A stretch of 64,000 bases of DNA, taken from contig NZ_RCVT01000003.1 of assembly GCF_016107325.1 (NCBI RefSeq), positions 372,001 through 436,000 on the forward strand, in the 5' to 3' direction. Below the pieces are notes generated by a model that worked only from the letters and a program-made list of their open reading frames with translations, was not told the origin of the DNA and made no database searches. This DNA is from Sphingomonas sp. MA1305. GTDB lineage: Bacteria; Pseudomonadota; Alphaproteobacteria; Sphingomonadales; Sphingomonadaceae. Below, one piece after another: positions 19,721 through 27,457 of the stretch (its first letter is position 1; each line of letters starts with the position of its first letter). The translations under genes and the position numbers were made by a program.

Positions 19721-21448
19721 ATGACGCTCTATACCCGTTTCGCCGGCCATGTCGCCGCCGCCCTCGACACGCTGACCGCCGCCGGCACGCTGCCGGAAGG
19801 GCTCGACCGCCGCAACGTCACCGTCGAGCCGCCACGCGATCCGAGCCACGGCGACCTCGCCACCAATGCGGCGATGGTGCTGGCCAAGCCGGCCGGCACG
19901 AATCCGCGGCTGTTGGCCGAAGCCCTGGTGGGCGAACTCGGCAAGCTGCCCGAGGTGGCGGCGGCAAGCGTCGCGGGGCCGGGCTTCATCAACCTGACGC
20001 TGACCGACGCCGCCTGGCGCGACGAACTGGCGGCGATCCCCGCGGCCGGCGCCGATTACGGCCGTTCGACGATGGGGCAGGGCGTGCGCGTCAACATCGA
20101 ATATGTCTCGGCCAATCCGACCGGACCGATGCACATGGGCCATTGCCGCGGCGCCGTCGTCGGTGACGCGCTCGCCGCGCTGCTGGAATTCGCCGGCCAT
20201 GACGTGATCCGCGAATATTACGTCAACGACGCGGGCGGCCAGGTCGACGTGCTCGCCCGCTCCGCCCATCTCCGCTACCGCGAGGCGCTGGGCGAGGACA
20301 TCGGCGCGATCCCCGAAGGCCTGTATCCCGGCGATTATCTGGTGCCGGTCGGCCAGGCGCTCGCCGCCGAGTTCGGCGATCGCTACGTCGCCGCGCCGGA
20401 AAGCGCATGGCTGGCGCTGTTCCGCAGCCGCGCGGTCGCGGCGATGCTGGTGATGATCAAGGACGATCTCGCGCTGCTCGGCATCCATCACGACGTCTTC
20501 TCCTCGGAAGCGGAGCTGCAAGCGGCGGGCAAGCCGGAGGCGGCGGAAGCGTGGCTGCGCGAGCACGACCTCGTTTATGACGGCGTGCTGGAGGCACCCA
20601 AGGGCGAGACGCCGGAGGATTGGGAGCCGGTCGAGCTGCCGTTATTCCGCTCCACCGCCTTTGGCGACGATCAGGATCGCCCGATCAAGAAGTCGAACGG
20701 CAGCTGGACCTATTTCGGTGCCGATCTCGCCTATCATTTTCAGAAGAGCCAGAATGCCGACCAGCTGATCGACATCTGGGGTGCGGATCACGCCGGCACA
20801 GTCAAGCGGATCGTCGCCGCCGTCGCCGCGCTGACCGGCGGCAAGACCCGCTTCGACGTCAAGCTGGTGCAGATGGTGCGGCTGCTGCGCGGCGGCGAAC
20901 CGGTGAAGATGTCCAAGCGCGCGGGCAATTTCGTCACGCTGGCCGACGTCGTACGCGAAGTCGGCAAGGACGTCGTCCGCTTCACCATGCTGACCCGCCG
21001 GGCCGACGCGCAGATGGACTTCGACTTCGCCAAGGTGGTGGAGGCGTCGAAGGACAATCCCGTTTTCTACGTCCAATACGCCCATGCGCGTATCGCCTCG
21101 CTGCACCGCCGCGCGGCGGAGGCGGGGATCGCTGCCGGAGAGGCCGATTTGTCCCGGCTTGACACGGAGGAACTAGCGCTGATGAAGCTGGCAGCGCAGT
21201 TCCCGCGCGTCGTCGAAACCGCCGCGGTTGCGCGCGAGCCGCACAGAATTGCGTTTTATCTGTATGACTTAGCGGCGGCTTTTCACGCCGCATGGAACGT
21301 CGGCAACGATCGACCCGACCGCCGCTTCCTGATGCCCGACGATCATGAGGCGACGCGTGCGCGTCTCTTCTTGGCGGACGGCATCGCACAGATTATTCGT
21401 AACGGGCTCGCCATCATGGGCGTGGTGGCGGTTTCGGAGATGAAGTGA
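19721..21448 (+). CDS. argS: Arginyl-tRNA synthetase
   Basis: Class I synthetase charging tRNA-Arg. The product is 575 residues: Arg-tRNA-synthetase N-terminal additional domain ([19 protein letters not shown]), HIGH-type motif [13 protein letters not shown], the KMSKR-type motif [13 protein letters not shown], and a C-terminal DALR anticodon-binding domain ending GLAIMGV. ATG 19721 gives the usual N-terminus [15 protein letters not shown]; the upstream frame is Arg-rich non-family sequence. The stop overlaps the next start (TGATG). Confidence 0.96.
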   Translation: MTLYTRFAGHVAAALDTLTAAGTLPEGLDRRNVTVEPPRDPSHGDLATNAAMVLAKPAGTNPRLLAEALVGELGKLPEVAAASVAGPGFINLTLTDAAWRDELAAIPAAGADYGRSTMGQGVRVNIEYVSANPTGPMHMGHCRGAVVGDALAALLEFAGHDVIREYYVNDAGGQVDVLARSAHLRYREALGEDIGAIPEGLYPGDYLVPVGQALAAEFGDRYVAAPESAWLALFRSRAVAAMLVMIKDDLALLGIHHDVFSSEAELQAAGKPEAAEAWLREHDLVYDGVLEAPKGETPEDWEPVELPLFRSTAFGDDQDRPIKKSNGSWTYFGADLAYHFQKSQNADQLIDIWGADHAGTVKRIVAAVAALTGGKTRFDVKLVQMVRLLRGGEPVKMSKRAGNFVTLADVVREVGKDVVRFTMLTRRADAQMDFDFAKVVEASKDNPVFYVQYAHARIASLHRRAAEAGIAAGEADLSRLDTEELALMKLAAQFPRVVETAAVAREPHRIAFYLYDLAAAFHAAWNVGNDRPDRRFLMPDDHEATRARLFLADGIAQIIRNGLAIMGVVAVSEMK

Positions 21449-22173
21449 TGGCCGACGAGATGGATCTGCGACAGGACGATCGCCTGCCGTGGCTCGAGAC
21501 CGTCGAGCCCGAGGAGGAGCGGACCGCGCCCGTCGGCAAGGTGATCGCGCTGGTCGTGGTCGGCCTCGCCATCCTCGCGGCGATCGTCTTCGGCATCTAC
21601 AAACTGCAGACCCGTCACGGCGGTGGCAACGGCGAGCTGATCGAGGCGCAGGAAGGTGATTACAAGGTCCGTCCGGACGATCCCGGCGGCCTGAAGGTGA
21701 AGGGCGAGGGCGACGCCGCGGTCGCGACCAGCGCCGGCAAGGCGGGCAATGCCGCGATTGATCTCAACGCCGTGCCCGAAAAGCCGGTCGATGGGCGCCG
21801 CGTCGCGCCGACTGCCGGCAAGGCGCAGGGCGACGGCGGCCGCAACGCGGTGGCGCAGGTGCCGTCCTCGGGCGGCAAGCTGGTGGCGACGCCGCCGGTG
21901 ACCGCCCAGCGGCCGACCGGCCCCGGTTCGGCGAGCGGCGGATCGCTCGTCCAGCTCGGCGCCTATCCTTCCGAAGCCTCGGCGAATGCGGCGTGGACGG
22001 GCTTCTCCAAGCGCTTCTCCTACCTCGCGCCGCTGGGCAAGGCGGTGCAGCCGGTCGCGACGGGCGGACGCACGCTCTATCGCTTGCGCGTCAATGCCGG
22101 CAGCGCCAATCAGGCCGCGGATATCTGCGGACGCCTGCGCGTCGCCGGCGAAAGCTGCTTCATCGCCAGCTGA
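21448..22173 (+). CDS. Membrane-anchored SPOR-domain protein
   Basis: A 241-residue bitopic protein: acidic cytoplasmic N-terminus of about 30 residues, one membrane helix (about residues 32-54, VIALVVVGLAILAAIVFGIY), a Gly/Lys-rich periplasmic linker, and a C-terminal SPOR domain (from about residue 165, GSLVQLGAYPSEASANAAWTG, ending in ICGRLRVAGESCFIAS). Topology matches FtsN- or DedD-like SPOR proteins that sense septal glycan. Start overlaps the argS stop by one base (TGATG), so it is translated with argS; nagZ lies downstream. Confidence 0.88.
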   Translation: MADEMDLRQDDRLPWLETVEPEEERTAPVGKVIALVVVGLAILAAIVFGIYKLQTRHGGGNGELIEAQEGDYKVRPDDPGGLKVKGEGDAAVATSAGKAGNAAIDLNAVPEKPVDGRRVAPTAGKAQGDGGRNAVAQVPSSGGKLVATPPVTAQRPTGPGSASGGSLVQLGAYPSEASANAAWTGFSKRFSYLAPLGKAVQPVATGGRTLYRLRVNAGSANQAADICGRLRVAGESCFIAS

Positions 22174-22311
22174 CCGGTGCGGCGATCCTGTCGCCGATTG
22201 ATGGCTTTCCTCTTGCGCAGGAGCGGGGGAGGAAGCCAGCGTTATCGACATATCGACTTCTGTCATTCTTCGCTACCTGCTACGTTCCGCATCCTAAAGA
22301 AGCAGAGCAGG

Positions 22312-23004
22312 ATGCGGACTCGGCGAGTGGCGTGGCTGGCGGTAGCGGCGATTGCACTGACCGGGGCGCAAGACCGTCCGGCGCCGCCACAGGCTGGCAG
22401 CGATACGGTCGTCACCGGCAAGCGCGACGAACCCGGCATCGACCTGTCCGGCCCCGTCCCCAGATTGCATGGCGGCCTCTGGGTCTTCGATCGGACGGGA
22501 ACGATGGTGAGCGGGCATCCGATCAACGCCCCGCGCCAGCGCTTTCCGGGCGCCGGCGGTGGCGAGGGAAGACCGTTCTCCTTCCGCACCTGTCTGGCGG
22601 ACGACGATCTGGCCGGCGCCTTGCGACGCATGGCCGGCGAACATTCGAGCCTGCCCGATCCCCAGCATTGCGGCCGCCTGCAAATGACCGTCGACAAGGG
22701 TCGCGTGAGCGGACGCCGTATGTGCGAACTGACCAGCTTCGAGATCGGTCAATCGCATTCGCGGCTGTCGATCGACGTCAGCGGCACCTATGACGCCCAG
22801 CGTCTTCGCTTGACCATGACCGGTAACGAGGGGACCGACGGCTTTGCGGAGGGTTATCGTTCCGTGCCGCGTCCGGCGACCTGGCGCTGGCGGGTGACCG
22901 CCTCGCGGGCGGGCGCCTGCCCGGACGATCGTCGCGCGCTGCGCGGCGCCGACGAAACCGTCGACTTGATTTTCCTGCCGGGCGTCGATGGATCGGGCAT
23001 CTAG
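22312..23004 (+). CDS. Secreted DUF3617-like protein
   Basis: A 230-residue product with an N-terminal signal (RRVAWLAVAAIALTGA). The mature part has the layout of DUF3617 proteins: GGLWVFDRTGTM near the start of the fold, then FRTCL, PQHCGRLQM and MCELTSF cysteine positions and a STYD-like VSGTYDAQRLRLTM strand. The assignment rests on pattern, not on a search. ATG 22312 is chosen for the signal peptide; a longer frame to 22177 would place basic residues ahead of it. Role unknown. Confidence 0.72.
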   Translation: MRTRRVAWLAVAAIALTGAQDRPAPPQAGSDTVVTGKRDEPGIDLSGPVPRLHGGLWVFDRTGTMVSGHPINAPRQRFPGAGGGEGRPFSFRTCLADDDLAGALRRMAGEHSSLPDPQHCGRLQMTVDKGRVSGRRMCELTSFEIGQSHSRLSIDVSGTYDAQRLRLTMTGNEGTDGFAEGYRSVPRPATWRWRVTASRAGACPDDRRALRGADETVDLIFLPGVDGSGI

Positions 23005-23009
23005 CCGGG

Positions 23010-23050
23010 GCGGCGGTAGCGCGCATCGCCGCCGCGCGCTACACCGCCGC
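23010..23050. other. Long inverted repeat directly before nagZ
   Basis: GCGGCGGTAGCGCGC pairs with GCGCGCTACACCGCCGC with one 2-base bulge and a 9-base loop. There is no T run, and the right arm ends two bases before the nagZ ATG, so it could end the upstream transcript or limit ribosome access to nagZ. No Shine-Dalgarno is visible outside it. Confidence 0.5.
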
Positions 23051-23052
23051 GC

Positions 23053-24054
23053 ATGAAGCCCGTCATCTTCGGCCTGTCCGGCCCGGCGCTCACCCCCGAC
23101 GAGCGCGCCTTCTTCGCCGACGTCGAGCCCGCCGGCTACATCCTCTTCCGCCGCAACGTGGTGGACCGGGCGCAGCTGCGCGCCCTGACCGACTCCCTGC
23201 GCGACCTGGCCGGGCGCGACGATCTGGCGATTCTGATCGATCAGGAGGGTGGCCGCGTCGCCCGCATGGGGCCGCCGGAATGGGCCGCTTTTCCTGCCGG
23301 TCCCGCCTTCGCGAAACTCTATCAGGCCGCGCCGATGTCGGCGATTCAGGCGATGCGCGCCAATGCCCAGGCGCTGGGGCTGATGCTGAGCGAGGTCGGC
23401 ATCACCGTCGATTGCGCGCCACTGCTCGACGTCGCGCAGCCCGATACGACCGAGGCGGTGGCGTCGCGGGCCTATGGCACCGATCCGATGCAGGTCGCCG
23501 CGCTCGGTCGCGCGATGCTGGAAGGGCTGGCAGCGGGTGGCGTCGTCGGCGTCGTCAAGCATATGCCCGGTCATGGCCGCGCGATCGTCGACAGCCATCA
23601 CGATCTGCCGACGGTGACCGCGCCGGCGGAGGCGCTCGCCGTCGACATCGAGCCGTTCCGCACGCTGCGTCATGCGATGATGGGCATGACCTCGCATATC
23701 GTCTTCCAGGCCTGGGATGCGGAGCGTCCGGCGACCTTGTCGCCCGTCGTCATCGATCGGGTGATCCGCGGCGAGATCGGCTTCGACGGGCTGTTGATGA
23801 CCGACGACATCGACATGAAGGCGCTGTCCGGCACCGCCGGCGACAAGGCGGCGAGCGCGATCGCGGCCGGTTGCGATCTCGTGCTCGATTGCTGGGCGCG
23901 GATGGACGAGATGATCGACATCGCCGGCCGGCTCGAACCGATCGCGGCGCACAGCCGCGCCCGCCTCGACCGGGCGATGGCGAGCCGCCGCGCGCCGGAC
24001 GGCGACTTTGACGAATTGATCGAGCGCCGCGACGCCTTTCTCGCCTTGGCATGA
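23053..24054 (+). CDS. nagZ: Beta-N-acetylhexosaminidase NagZ
   Basis: GH3 enzyme that removes GlcNAc from GlcNAc-anhydroMurNAc peptides in cytoplasmic peptidoglycan recycling. The 333-residue product shows LIDQEGGRVARMGPP, the GH3 catalytic loop KHMPGHGRAIVDSHHDLP (the NagZ His/Asp dyad region) and the nucleophile motif LLMTDDIDMKALSG. The usual KHFPGHG is KHMPGHG here, a mild change. No signal peptide, as expected. Adjacent SPOR genes and the dcw cluster make it part of a wall-centred neighbourhood, and scpA follows. Confidence 0.94.
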   Translation: MKPVIFGLSGPALTPDERAFFADVEPAGYILFRRNVVDRAQLRALTDSLRDLAGRDDLAILIDQEGGRVARMGPPEWAAFPAGPAFAKLYQAAPMSAIQAMRANAQALGLMLSEVGITVDCAPLLDVAQPDTTEAVASRAYGTDPMQVAALGRAMLEGLAAGGVVGVVKHMPGHGRAIVDSHHDLPTVTAPAEALAVDIEPFRTLRHAMMGMTSHIVFQAWDAERPATLSPVVIDRVIRGEIGFDGLLMTDDIDMKALSGTAGDKAASAIAAGCDLVLDCWARMDEMIDIAGRLEPIAAHSRARLDRAMASRRAPDGDFDELIERRDAFLALA

Positions 24055-24106
24055 TGCCAGGCGGGCTCGTATCACCGCGCCGCCGTCTGGAGCAGAGATC
24101 GCGCTG

Positions 24107-24838
24107 ATGGTGGAGCCGGAGCAGCTGACGCTCGACCTCGACGGCTGGGAGGGGCCGTTGGACCTGCTGCTGTCGCTGGCGCGGGCGCAGAAGGTCGACC
24201 TGCGCGCGATCTCGATATTGGCGCTGGTCGAGCAGTATCTGCGCTTCGTCGAGCGCGCCAAGGTGCTGCGGCTGGAGCTGGCGGCCGACTATCTCGTGAT
24301 GGCGGCGTGGCTGGCCTATCTCAAGTCGGCGCTGCTGTTGCCGCGCGACCCGTCGGCGGAGGAGGAGGATCCCGAAATCCTCGCGCTGCGCTTGCAGCAC
24401 CGGCTGGAGCGGCTGCAGGCGATGCGCGAGGCCGGCGCGCGGCTGATGGCGCGCGACCGATTGGGCCGCGACGTCTTTGCGCGCGGCGCGCCGGAGGGGA
24501 TCCGCACCGTCCGTCACGCCCGCTGGCAGGCGGAACTGTACGACGTCATTGCTGCTTACGGGCGGATCAGCGCGCGCAACCGGCCGGTGATGCACGTCGT
24601 CGCAGATCGCGAGGTGATGACGCTGGAGACGGCGCTGGCGCGGATCGGCGCGCTGCTCGGCACCCGGCTCGACTGGTCGACGCTGGAAAGTTTCCTGCCC
24701 GACGGCAGCGAGCGGCTGCGCAAGTCGGCGCTCGCCTCATCCTTCCTCGCCGCGCTGGAACTCGCCAAACAGGGGAGGGTGGTGCTGCGCCAGCAGGCGC
24801 CCTTCGCGCCGCTCTTCCTCAAGGCCGCCGAAACGTGA
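24107..24838 (+). CDS. scpA: Segregation and condensation protein A
   Basis: ScpA is the kleisin that bridges SMC heads in the bacterial condensin complex. The 243-residue product starts with the family motif LDLDGWEGPLDLLLSLARAQKVDL and ISILALVEQYL, continues with YLVMAAWLAYLKSALLLP, and ends in a winged-helix kleisin region (SFLAALELAKQGRVVLRQ). ATG at 24107 gives the normal N-terminus. It overlaps scpB by four bases (GTGA). Confidence 0.94.
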   Translation: MVEPEQLTLDLDGWEGPLDLLLSLARAQKVDLRAISILALVEQYLRFVERAKVLRLELAADYLVMAAWLAYLKSALLLPRDPSAEEEDPEILALRLQHRLERLQAMREAGARLMARDRLGRDVFARGAPEGIRTVRHARWQAELYDVIAAYGRISARNRPVMHVVADREVMTLETALARIGALLGTRLDWSTLESFLPDGSERLRKSALASSFLAALELAKQGRVVLRQQAPFAPLFLKAAET

Positions 24839-25413
24839 CCCCGCCGGACGATATTGTACGCGCGGTCGAGGCGCTGCTGTTCGCCGCGGCCGAGCCGCTC
24901 TCGCTCGATTCGATCCGTGCCTATGTCGGCGGCGACGTCCGTGCGGCGCTGGCCCAGCTGGAGGCGGATTATGCCGGGCGCGGCGTCACGTTGGTGCAGC
25001 GTGGAGAGCGCTGGCATTTCCAGACCGCGCCCGATCTGGCGCATCTGCTCCGCCGCGATCGCGACGAGCCGCGCCGCCTGTCTCGCGCCGGCGTCGAGAC
25101 GCTGGCGATCATCGCCTATCACGAGCCGGTAACCCGCGCCGAGATCGAGGCGATCCGCGGCGTGCAGATCTCCAAGGGAACGCTGGACGTGCTGATGGAG
25201 GCGGGCTGGGTGCGACCGTCGGGGCGGCGCGAGGTGCCCGGTCGGCCGCTGATGTATGCGACGACGCCGGCGTTCCTGGCGCATTTCGGACTCGCCAGTC
25301 GTCGCGACCTGCCTGGGCTTGAGGATCTGCGCGCGGCGGGGCTGCTCGACCCCGTCGACCTGACGCAGGACGACACCGCTTTGGCGGTGGAAAAGGACGT
25401 CGACACCGACTAG
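24835..25413 (+). CDS. scpB: Segregation and condensation protein B
   Basis: ScpB is the winged-helix KITE partner of SMC-ScpA. The 192-residue product contains VRAVEALLFAAAEPLSLDSI, LSRAGVETLAIIAYHEPVTRAEIEAIRG and the second winged helix GRPLMYATTPAFLAHFGL, all family hallmarks. GTG 24835 overlaps the scpA stop. The last ~20 residues are acidic. tatA follows after 28 bases. Confidence 0.94.
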   Translation: MTPPDDIVRAVEALLFAAAEPLSLDSIRAYVGGDVRAALAQLEADYAGRGVTLVQRGERWHFQTAPDLAHLLRRDRDEPRRLSRAGVETLAIIAYHEPVTRAEIEAIRGVQISKGTLDVLMEAGWVRPSGRREVPGRPLMYATTPAFLAHFGLASRRDLPGLEDLRAAGLLDPVDLTQDDTALAVEKDVDTD

Positions 25414-25441
25414 ATGCAGAACAAGTTTCAGGAGACATGCC

Positions 25442-25678
25442 ATGGGCAGCTTCAGCCCGATCCATCTGCTCGTCCTCGCCGTCGTCGCCATTCTGCTGCT
25501 CGGCGGCGGGCGATTCTCCAATCTGATGGGCGACGTCGCCAAGGGCGTGAAGAACTTCAAGAAGGGCATGGCCGAAGAGGACGAGACGCCGAGCAAGCCG
25601 GCGCCGCGCATCGAAGCGAAGAAGTCGGCCGAGCCCGCCTTCGACCGCGACGGCGAGCGCGTCCGCGACGACCGCTGA
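25442..25678 (+). CDS. tatA: Sec-independent translocase subunit TatA
   Basis: TatA forms the pore-like part of the twin-arginine translocase in the inner membrane. 78 residues: short periplasmic N-terminus, one membrane helix (IHLLVLAVVAILLLGGGRF), the FxxxxGxGxxxFKKG-type amphipathic helix (GDVAKGVKNFKKGM) and a charged tail. Good SD (AGGAG) 8-10 bases upstream. The Tat substrate DUF1501 protein is encoded nearby. Confidence 0.94.
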   Translation: MGSFSPIHLLVLAVVAILLLGGGRFSNLMGDVAKGVKNFKKGMAEEDETPSKPAPRIEAKKSAEPAFDRDGERVRDDR

Positions 25679-25711
25679 TCGCCGTCGCCGCCAGCCGCCG
25701 CTGACACGTCC

Positions 25712-26116
25712 ATGCTGGACATCGCACCGTCCGAATTCCTGCTCGTCGCCTTCGTCGCGCTGGTGGTGATCGGCCCGAAGGACCTGCCCAAAGCGATGCG
25801 CATCGTCGGCTATTGGGTCGGCAAGGCGCGCGGCGTCGCGCGCCAGTTCCGCCAGGGCTTCGACAATATGGTCCGCGAGGCGGAACTGGAGGAAATGGAG
25901 AAGCGCTGGGCGGCCGAGAATGCGCGCATCATGGCGGAACATCCCGCCGCGCCAGCCGAGCCGCCCGCAACGACCGAACATGACGCTGGGGAGGCCGCGC
26001 ATGGCGAGGATCATCCGCCGGCTACGGTGGCACAACCCGTGCTGATCGACGCGCCGAAGGTCGAGCCGGCACCGGCCGATCATCCCGCGCCCCCGCGCGA
26101 GGGGGCAAATTCGTGA
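25712..26116 (+). CDS. tatB: Sec-independent translocase subunit TatB
   Basis: TatB works with TatC as signal-peptide receptor. 134 residues: N-terminal MLDIAPSEFLLVAFVALVVIG membrane helix with the TatB-typical Glu (SEF) and GPKDLPKAMR hinge, then a long amphipathic helix (RQGFDNMVREAELEEMEKRW) and a Pro/Ala/Glu-rich tail. Its stop overlaps the tatC GTG by four bases. Confidence 0.93.
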   Translation: MLDIAPSEFLLVAFVALVVIGPKDLPKAMRIVGYWVGKARGVARQFRQGFDNMVREAELEEMEKRWAAENARIMAEHPAAPAEPPATTEHDAGEAAHGEDHPPATVAQPVLIDAPKVEPAPADHPAPPREGANS

Positions 26117-26907
26117 GCGACGACGCCGTCATCGACGAGATCGACGCCAGCCGCGCGCCGTTGCTCGACCATCTTGTCGAGCTGCGTCGCCGGCTGCTCT
26201 ATTGCATTGCCGCGGTCGCGGTCTGCTTCGGCGTCGCGATGTATTTCGCCAGCACCATCTTCGCCTTCCTGCTTCATCCGCTGTACAATGCCGGGCAGAA
26301 GGAGGTGATCTTCACCACCGTCTACGGCGGCTTCTTCACCGAGGTGAAGCTCGCGTTCTTCACGGCGATGATGCTGAGTTTCCCGGTGATCGCCAATCAG
26401 GCGTGGCGGTTCATCGCGCCGGGCCTGTACCGGCAGGAAAAGCGTGCGCTGCTACCCTTTCTGCTCGCAACGCCGTTGCTATTCATCGCCGGTGCGGCGC
26501 TGGCCTATTACATCGCCGTGCCGATGGCGCTGCACTTCTTGCTCGGCTATTCCGGCATGGTGGGCGGCGTGAAACGTCAGGCCTTGCCCGACATCGCCGA
26601 ATATCTGTCCTTCATCATGCAGTTCCTGTTCGGCTTCGGCATCGCCTTCCTGCTGCCGGTGCTGCTCATGTTGCTCGAGCGGGCGGGCATCGTCACGCGC
26701 AAGCAGCTCGTCTCGGCGCGGCGCTACGCCATCGTCGGGGCTTTCGCGATTGCGGCGGTACTGACGCCGCCCGACGTCGGATCACAGCTGTTGCTCGCGA
26801 TACCGCTGTGCCTTTTGTACGAGATGGCGTTGGTCGGGATTTGGTTCACCGAACGTAAGCGCGCCAAGCTGGCGGCGGCGGAAGAGGCAGCAGCCGGGCA
26901 GGCGTGA
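26113..26907 (+). CDS. tatC: Sec-independent translocase subunit TatC
   Basis: TatC is the six-helix core receptor for twin-arginine signals. 264 residues, with the family N-terminal motif PLLDHLVELRRRLLY, the first-loop region, PGLYRQEKRALLPF and the FGFGIAFLLPVLLMLLERAGIV segment. GTG start 26113 overlaps the tatB stop, and the N-terminal acidic stretch (SDDAVIDEID) is common. Last gene of scpAB-tatABC. Confidence 0.95.
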   Translation: MSDDAVIDEIDASRAPLLDHLVELRRRLLYCIAAVAVCFGVAMYFASTIFAFLLHPLYNAGQKEVIFTTVYGGFFTEVKLAFFTAMMLSFPVIANQAWRFIAPGLYRQEKRALLPFLLATPLLFIAGAALAYYIAVPMALHFLLGYSGMVGGVKRQALPDIAEYLSFIMQFLFGFGIAFLLPVLLMLLERAGIVTRKQLVSARRYAIVGAFAIAAVLTPPDVGSQLLLAIPLCLLYEMALVGIWFTERKRAKLAAAEEAAAGQA

Positions 26908-26943
26908 CGCGGCCTCGGTTGCGCGGTCCTATGTTTCCACCAA

Positions 26944-26979
26944 TGAAAAAGCCCTCCGCCCCGGCGGGGGCGAAGGGCT
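26944..26979 (-). terminator. Terminator of the entericidin gene
   Basis: A 12-13 bp GC stem (AGCCCTCCGCCCC / CGGGGGCGAAGGGCT with one mismatch) sits 22 bases past the stop of the minus-strand entericidin gene and is followed in that direction by CTTTTTCATT. It may also stop tatC transcripts from the other side. Confidence 0.8.
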
Positions 26980-27001
26980 CTCGTTCAGCCGGGTGAGGGG
27001 C

Positions 27002-27136
27002 TTACTTCGACTTGTCGGCGGTCTTGGCGACGGTGTTGCCAGCCGAGCTCACGTCCTTGCCAACGCCTTCGACCGTATTGCATGCGCTGACCATCAGCGC
27101 ACCAGCGACCACGGCGAGACCCAGAACCTTGCGCAT
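27002..27136 (-). CDS. Entericidin A/B family lipoprotein
   Basis: A 44-residue lipoprotein: signal MRKVLGLAVVAGALMVSAC with lipobox (VSAC) and a short mature part CNTVEGVGKDVSSAGNTVAK, the entericidin signature. GGAGG seven bases before ATG (27136) fixes the start; the longer open frame to 27256 has no such site. Entericidins are small stress-linked envelope lipoproteins. A GGAAC-N16-CATT element 39 bases upstream resembles an EcfG-type promoter, and a hairpin with U tract ends the gene. Confidence 0.88.
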   Translation of the reverse strand: MRKVLGLAVVAGALMVSACNTVEGVGKDVSSAGNTVAKTADKSK

Positions 27137-27174
27137 CGAAAACCTCCTGAACGTTTGAAAAGCGGTGCCCCTCC

Positions 27175-27199
27175 AATGATCGGGGGCCCGGATCGTTCC
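27175..27199 (-). promoter_or_regulatory. EcfG-like promoter of entericidin gene
   Basis: On the minus strand GGAAC (27199-27195) is followed after 16 bases by CATT (27178-27175). The published EcfG-type consensus in alphaproteobacteria is GGAAC-N16/17-CGTT, so the -35 is perfect and the -10 has one change (CATT vs CGTT). Expected start about 30 bases ahead of the ATG. Confidence 0.5.
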
Positions 27200-27262
27200 G
27201 GATGCGCAATGCGTCGACCAGCGGGATTGTCGAGTGATACGTTCGGCGCGAGACACGTCGCC

Positions 27263-27366
27263 AAAACGTTAAAGGCCCGGAAGCAGCACCGGGGGGGGGA
27301 GGGTTGCTGCTTCCGGGCCTATGTCGTGGACCGCGAGAGCGGGGGGGCATAAGGTCGCGATCCGAA
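27263..27366 (-). ncRNA. Candidate EcfG-driven small RNA with C-rich loops
   Basis: In the 321-base gap between the kinase gene and the entericidin gene lies a perfect 16-bp stem, AGGCCCGGAAGCAGCA / TGCTGCTTCCGGGCCT (27273-27320). Read on the minus strand its loop is ACCCUCCCCCCCCCGG, and the RNA continues UUAACGUUUU, a terminator-like tail. The 5' part carries a second C-run (AUGCCCCCCC) between GACC and GGUC. A GGAAC-N16-TGTT promoter-like element lies just upstream (27373-27397). C-rich single-stranded loops can pair with GGAGG ribosome sites, as in Caulobacter GsrN and cuckoo-type RNAs. The hairpin could instead only be the kinase terminator; the transcript ends are inferred. Confidence 0.5.
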
Positions 27367-27372
27367 GGGCAT

Positions 27373-27397
27373 AACACCCCTCCAGCAGGCGAGTTCC
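27373..27397 (-). promoter_or_regulatory. EcfG-like promoter ahead of candidate sRNA
   Basis: GGAAC (27397-27393) then 16 bases then TGTT (27376-27373), one base off the EcfG consensus -10 CGTT. It is downstream of the kinase stop and upstream of the C-rich hairpin, with no ORF between. Confidence 0.5.
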
Positions 27398-27457
27398 GCC
27401 GATCCGTCGAAATTCCGAAACTTTTTTCGATCTGTGCGCGTGCGTGCCGTATCGCGG

